A stretch of 9,680 nt of DNA from JAFGED01 sp964551295 (lineage in GTDB: Bacteria > Chloroflexota > Anaerolineae > B4-G1), in assembly GCA_964551295.1 (NCBI GenBank), contig CAZKDJ010000153.1, positions 1-9,680 on the forward strand, written 5' to 3'. Below the pieces are notes generated by a model that was given only the letters and a program-made list of their open reading frames with translations, did no database searches and was not told the DNA's origin. Each line of letters opens with the position of its first letter. Positions within the stretch are counted from its first letter, which is position 1. Below are positions 6,714-9,680 of this stretch, piece by piece. The translations under genes and the position numbers were made by a program.

Positions 6714-7832
6714 ATGGCGAAAATCCTGCTAATCGACGACGACTCTGAGTTTTTGGACATGATCAACCTCGTGATACGGCGGGGAGGGCACGAGACGGTG
6801 CTCAGTGCTGATGGCCCCGACGGGTTGGCCAAGGCCCTGGCCGACCCGCCGGACCTGGCCGTCATCGACGTGATGATGCCCGATATGACCGGCTACGAGG
6901 TCGTTCGTAAACTGCGTGCCAATCCTGCTACTGCTTCTCTGCCCATCATTATCCTCACGGCGCGGGGACAGCCGGTAGATCGACAGGCTGCGCTGGAGGC
7001 TGGCGCCGACGACTATATGTCCAAACCGGTGACGATGGCGGAGCTATACGAGCGAGTCAAGGTGCTTTTGGCCAAGGGTACCTCTGCGGGCGGATCGCTG
7101 TTGAAGGGCTCGCTCGTGATGCTCAGTCTGCGTGGTGGCGTCGGGGTGACCACGTTGGCCGTTAACCTGGCGGCGACGCTGGCGCAAGCGGGCGACAAGG
7201 CAGCCTGCTTGGTAGACTTGTGCTCCTCGTCGGGGCACGCGGCGTTGCAGTTGGGATTGCGCCCCGATCCAAATTGGTCGGGTCTCGTCGGTGTAGGTGG
7301 GTTCGACGTGACGGCTATCGATGCACATCTGTTGCAGCATAGCTCTGGGTTGCACTTGCTGGCATCGCCCATTTTCCCCTTCGTTGGCCGGCAGGGGATA
7401 TCCCGCCCGATGGCGCAGACGATGCTCAATATATTGCAGCAAGAGTTCTCCGTGGTTGTCGTGGATGCGCCGTCGGTGCTGGATGAGGCGACGGCGGCCG
7501 CGGTAGAAGTGGCCTCGGTTGTGGGGTTGGTTGTCACTGCCGAAGCTCCGTCAATTCAGGCGGCGGTGGGCACCTTGCGCGCTCTCAAGCGTTGGCTGCC
7601 CAAGTTCCACGTTATCCTCAACCAGGTTTCTCCAGGGCCACAGCCACCGGTCAAAGCTATCGAGCAAACTTTGAGGCGCCCGGTGGTTGGGGTTATTCCT
7701 TTCGATTCGGCTCAAGTGCAGGCGTTGGCTCAGGGATCGCCGCTGGCTCTAAGTGATCCCGAATCGGTGATGGCTCAAGCGGTAAGGGGATTGGCTGGTA
7801 AGCTGGCTCAAGGTGTAGCCGCTGGCCAATAA
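6714..7832 (+). CDS. Response regulator receiver-CpaE/TadZ-type ATPase fusion
   Basis: 372 residues. An N-terminal receiver domain (about 2-120) has an intact phosphorylation site: acidic pocket D8-D10, phosphoacceptor D52 in AVIDVMMPD, switch T82 and K104 in SKP. A Gly/Ser linker leads to a MinD/ParA-like domain (about 132-365). Its P-loop is LRGGVGVTTLAVNLA, where R140 and V145 replace the two lysines of the standard deviant Walker A. Loss of the second lysine is common in CpaE/TadZ proteins. VDLCSSSGHAALQLGL follows (D168), then a Walker B-like FSVVVVDAPS (D251). CpaE/TadZ proteins place Tad/Flp pilus machinery at the cell pole. No other tad/cpa genes are in the window, so target and partner kinase are unknown. 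The ribosome binding site GGGGAGG lies within the end of the preceding gene. Confidence 0.92.
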   Translation: MAKILLIDDDSEFLDMINLVIRRGGHETVLSADGPDGLAKALADPPDLAVIDVMMPDMTGYEVVRKLRANPATASLPIIILTARGQPVDRQAALEAGADDYMSKPVTMAELYERVKVLLAKGTSAGGSLLKGSLVMLSLRGGVGVTTLAVNLAATLAQAGDKAACLVDLCSSSGHAALQLGLRPDPNWSGLVGVGGFDVTAIDAHLLQHSSGLHLLASPIFPFVGRQGISRPMAQTMLNILQQEFSVVVVDAPSVLDEATAAAVEVASVVGLVVTAEAPSIQAAVGTLRALKRWLPKFHVILNQVSPGPQPPVKAIEQTLRRPVVGVIPFDSAQVQALAQGSPLALSDPESVMAQAVRGLAGKLAQGVAAGQ

Positions 7833-7870
7833 CCATTTCTCTTAAGCAGGTGCAGTAGGGGCGGGAGGTT

Positions 7871-7878
7871 GAGGAGGT
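7871..7878 (+). promoter_or_regulatory. Strong ribosome binding site before the 70-residue peptide
   Basis: GAGGAGGT lies 6 nt before the ATG at 7885. It is one of the best Shine-Dalgarno matches in the window and the main argument that this small gene is translated. Confidence 0.75.
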
Positions 7879-7884
7879 CGTACG

Positions 7885-8097
7885 ATGAAGCGGAGGAAAG
7901 TAGTCGTGCTGGCTGTTGCAATGGTTGTGCTGATGTCATCATGCTGCTGCTGCTTTGGTGGCGGCGATTGGGATGACTGGGAAGACTTTGAGGACTGGGA
8001 AGACTATGATTGGGATATGCGCACGCTCCCTGCGCTGCTTACGGAGGTATCCGTCTACGTCGCTACGTTGCCATTGATGGCACTTGTGAGCCTATAA
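7885..8097 (+). CDS. Small acidic, Cys-rich lipoprotein-like peptide
   Basis: 70 residues, family not recognised. A basic start (MKRRK) and hydrophobic stretch (6-17) lead into LMSSCCCC at 16-23. This is a plausible lipoprotein signal, with the first Cys as lipidation site, although the lipobox is not ideal. After Gly-Gly-Gly comes a tryptophan/acidic stretch (about 28-44) with repeats of DWED and DYDWD, then a hydrophobic tail (about 48-70) ending in VSL. The strong ribosome binding site and codon use with many G/C third bases support a real gene. The leader resembles that of the metallopeptidase downstream: both have four consecutive Cys followed within a few residues by DWD. It could be a small surface lipoprotein, or the remaining front part of a once longer paralogue. 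It follows the receiver-ATPase gene by 52 nt. Confidence 0.6.
   Translation: MKRRKVVVLAVAMVVLMSSCCCCFGGGDWDDWEDFEDWEDYDWDMRTLPALLTEVSVYVATLPLMALVSL
7975..8005 (+). repeat. 18-bp-period repeat in the acidic peptide gene
   Basis: gactgggaagact occurs at 7975-7987 and 7993-8005, giving the DWED-F/Y-(E/D) repeat of the protein. It is short and coding, so it may simply reflect the repetitive peptide. Confidence 0.7.
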
Positions 8098-8312
8098 GTG
8101 CTTTTGCTGTCGCAGTAGCGTTTTTGCCGGGAACAACCGGCGTGCCAGAATCTGTTTCTGAAAAGGCGATCGTTGCCTGGTCTGTAACCGTGCTCGCAGG
8201 CCGGTTCCTTGCTTGTGATGCGTTACTGGCTGTGCCAGGTGGGTCGCCTGGCGATTCAAAGTGGCACGCCGTGTTTTGTTTCTGTTGACCATATTGCTTT
8301 TGGAGAGGACCT
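8098..8312. other. 215-bp intergenic stretch, no convincing gene
   Basis: No ORF here has a good start, ribosome binding site and recognisable product. One plus-strand frame stays open from 8010 to 8288 but begins inside the previous gene without a ribosome binding site. Two small hairpins are present: gccgg/ccggc (8126-8130 with 8137-8141) and gccagg/cctggc (8234-8239 with 8247-8252). Neither is followed by a T-run, so no terminator is claimed. No clear promoter was found. Confidence 0.6.
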
Positions 8313-9680
8313 ATGAACCGAACTCTGACCGTGCTTTTTGTTGTGTCCGTTGTCCTTGCTGCGGCGACTTGTTGCTGTTGTGGCAATCTTGACTGGGATA
8401 CGTTTCTGACTTCGACGGCGACATCCACACCCGAGCCCGTCTCCGTCGTCGTCCGCGACCTTCCCGGTGACGTCGGTGCCGAGACAGAGTTGGCGTTGGA
8501 GATGACGGTCGTGCCGGAGCGCGATATGCACGATTTGGCGGTGCGACTGCTCGGCATCCCGGCCGATACGCCGCGTACGATCAACCCACAGGGTTCTCCC
8601 GATTACCCGGTAGGTACACGACGTCTCTTTCACGCTTCCGATGCGGATACCGATGAGCAGTTCGACGTCTATGCGATCTTGGAGTACAAGACCGAGCATG
8701 TGTACATGTGGGTGGAAGAGGATGTGTCCTTCGACCGAGACGATCTGATAGCAGCGGCCGATCTGTTTGAGGAGCACACGTATCCCACAAATCGCGCTTT
8801 CTTTGGCTCCGAGTGGAGCCCTGGCGTGGACAACGATCCCCATCTTTCCATCCTCCACGCGCGTGGACTGGGGAGCACCGTTGGGGGATACTATTCCAGC
8901 GCCAATGAGTTTGTCTCCGCTGTGCGCGAGGATTCTAACGAAATGGAGATGTTCTTTGTCAATATGGATGGCGTGCGAATAAACAGCTCGTTCTACAATG
9001 GCCTGTTGGCCCACGAGTTCCAGCACATGATCCACTGGTATCGAGATCGCAACGAAGAGACCTGGGTCAATGAGGGGTTCTCAGAGCTGGCTTCTTACCT
9101 CAACGGTTTTGACGTCGGCAGTCTCGATTGGGAGTTTGCCAGTGAGCCGGATCTGCAGCTCAACTCATGGACCGAGGGCCCCGGCGCGGCGAGGCCTAAC
9201 TATGGCGCAGCCTACCTCTTTACCTCCTATTTTCTCGATCGTTTTGGCTCCGAGGCTACCCAGGCGCTGGTCGCTCACCCGGAGAACTCTTTCGCCAGCG
9301 TGGATGGGGTGCTGGAGGAGTTGGACACTGGGGTGACCCACGAGGAGATCTTTGCCGACTGGGTCGTCGCCAACCTGCTGGACGATCCTGCTATCGCCGA
9401 TGGTCGCTATGGCTACGCGGATATCGATCCGGCTAGCTTACAAATCGGGCGTGAGTATCACGAGTCGGACTATCCTGTCTCCCAGAGCACCACTGTGCAT
9501 CAGTACGGCACCGACTATATCGCATTGTACGGCGACCGGCCGTTGACTTTTCGCTTCACCGGTTCCACCCAGGTTGGATTGGTGGATGCCCATGCGAACA
9601 GCGGGCGCTATCTGTGGTGGTCGAATCGAGGCGACGACTCGGACATGACTCTCACGCGGAGCTTTGACCTTTCTGCCGTG
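8313..9680 (+). CDS. Secreted gluzincin metallopeptidase with InhA-like C-terminal module (partial)
   Basis: 456 codons are visible and the gene runs off the right edge. A short hydrophobic leader (3-18) ends in ATCCCCG, so export and perhaps lipid anchoring are likely, though Thr before the first Cys is a poor lipobox. A Thr/Ser/Pro-rich linker follows (about 30-41). The zinc site is LLAHEFQHMIHW, with H234 and H238 as ligands and E235 catalytic. It is followed by WVNEGFSELASYL, where E254 or E258 is the likely third ligand; this resembles gluzincins such as family M30. The last 22 residues (435-456), including SNRGDDSDMTLTRSFDLS, match the opening of the C-terminal module of immune inhibitor A-type peptidases. 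The function is probably extracellular protein breakdown. GGAGAGG at 8302-8308 precedes the ATG. Family assignment between M30 and M6 is uncertain. Confidence 0.85.
   Translation, partial: MNRTLTVLFVVSVVLAAATCCCCGNLDWDTFLTSTATSTPEPVSVVVRDLPGDVGAETELALEMTVVPERDMHDLAVRLLGIPADTPRTINPQGSPDYPVGTRRLFHASDADTDEQFDVYAILEYKTEHVYMWVEEDVSFDRDDLIAAADLFEEHTYPTNRAFFGSEWSPGVDNDPHLSILHARGLGSTVGGYYSSANEFVSAVREDSNEMEMFFVNMDGVRINSSFYNGLLAHEFQHMIHWYRDRNEETWVNEGFSELASYLNGFDVGSLDWEFASEPDLQLNSWTEGPGAARPNYGAAYLFTSYFLDRFGSEATQALVAHPENSFASVDGVLEELDTGVTHEEIFADWVVANLLDDPAIADGRYGYADIDPASLQIGREYHESDYPVSQSTTVHQYGTDYIALYGDRPLTFRFTGSTQVGLVDAHANSGRYLWWSNRGDDSDMTLTRSFDLSAV

Noticed and set aside
8010..8288. Plus-strand open frame (92 codons) downstream of the acidic peptide
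   Set aside because: It starts inside another gene, has no ribosome binding site and no recognisable product; kept only as a possible decay trace.
8256..9035. Minus-strand open frame (259 codons)
   Set aside because: It is antisense to the metallopeptidase; the plus strand has leader, ribosome binding site and the HEFQH...NEG zinc site.
1..9680. CRISPR arrays, tRNA/rRNA genes, transposases, toxin-antitoxin or defence genes
   Set aside because: None were seen on either strand; short repeats present are hairpins or coding tandem repeats, not spaced arrays.

Overview
The window is a GC-rich bacterial chromosome fragment. It was probably assembled from metagenomic or draft data, because it carries a 10-base N run. 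Gene content and style suggest a Chloroflexota (Anaerolineae-like) bacterium: a response regulator fused to a CpaE/TadZ-type ATPase, a GH43 xylosidase, a secreted InhA-like metallopeptidase, and short REP-like hairpins. This placement is inference from style; no marker gene proves it.

Left part (1-4657, all on the minus strand, transcribed right to left). A GH43 beta-xylosidase has a good sigma70-type promoter whose -10 box lies only 7 nt before the start codon. After a 99-nt gap holding a hairpin repeat comes a tight run of three genes: a fumarylacetoacetate-hydrolase-fold enzyme, an adenosine-deaminase-family enzyme overlapping it by 7 nt, and a B12-binding/radical SAM protein overlapping the deaminase stop by 1 nt and leaving the window at base 1. 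The radical SAM gene is broken by the N run. Beside the gap is a dense cluster of small inverted and direct repeats that is read in frame, apparently a palindromic element inserted into the coding sequence.

Middle (4658-6156). A 164-bp divergent promoter region separates the xylosidase from signal peptidase I (lepB, TTG start) and deoxyribose-phosphate aldolase (deoC), which follow each other on the plus strand. DeoC ends in a short 15-bp tandem repeat encoding an EQAP-rich tail.

Right part (6187-9680, plus strand). A 173-residue protein of unknown function, built from two similar halves, is followed 5 nt later by a receiver-CpaE/TadZ fusion; these two are probably co-transcribed. Then come a 70-residue acidic, lipoprotein-like peptide with a strong ribosome binding site, a 215-bp stretch with no convincing gene, and a secreted gluzincin metallopeptidase (HEFQH...NEG) running off the right edge just as an InhA-like C-terminal module begins. 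The small peptide and the peptidase share a hydrophobic leader ending in four cysteines followed closely by DWD, so they may be related or work at the same cell-surface site.

No RNA genes, CRISPR arrays, transposases or phage genes were seen. Most of the window is ordinary metabolic and housekeeping content. The most unusual parts are the in-frame palindromic element, the duplicated-domain protein with its regulator-ATPase partner, and the Cys4-DWD pair.
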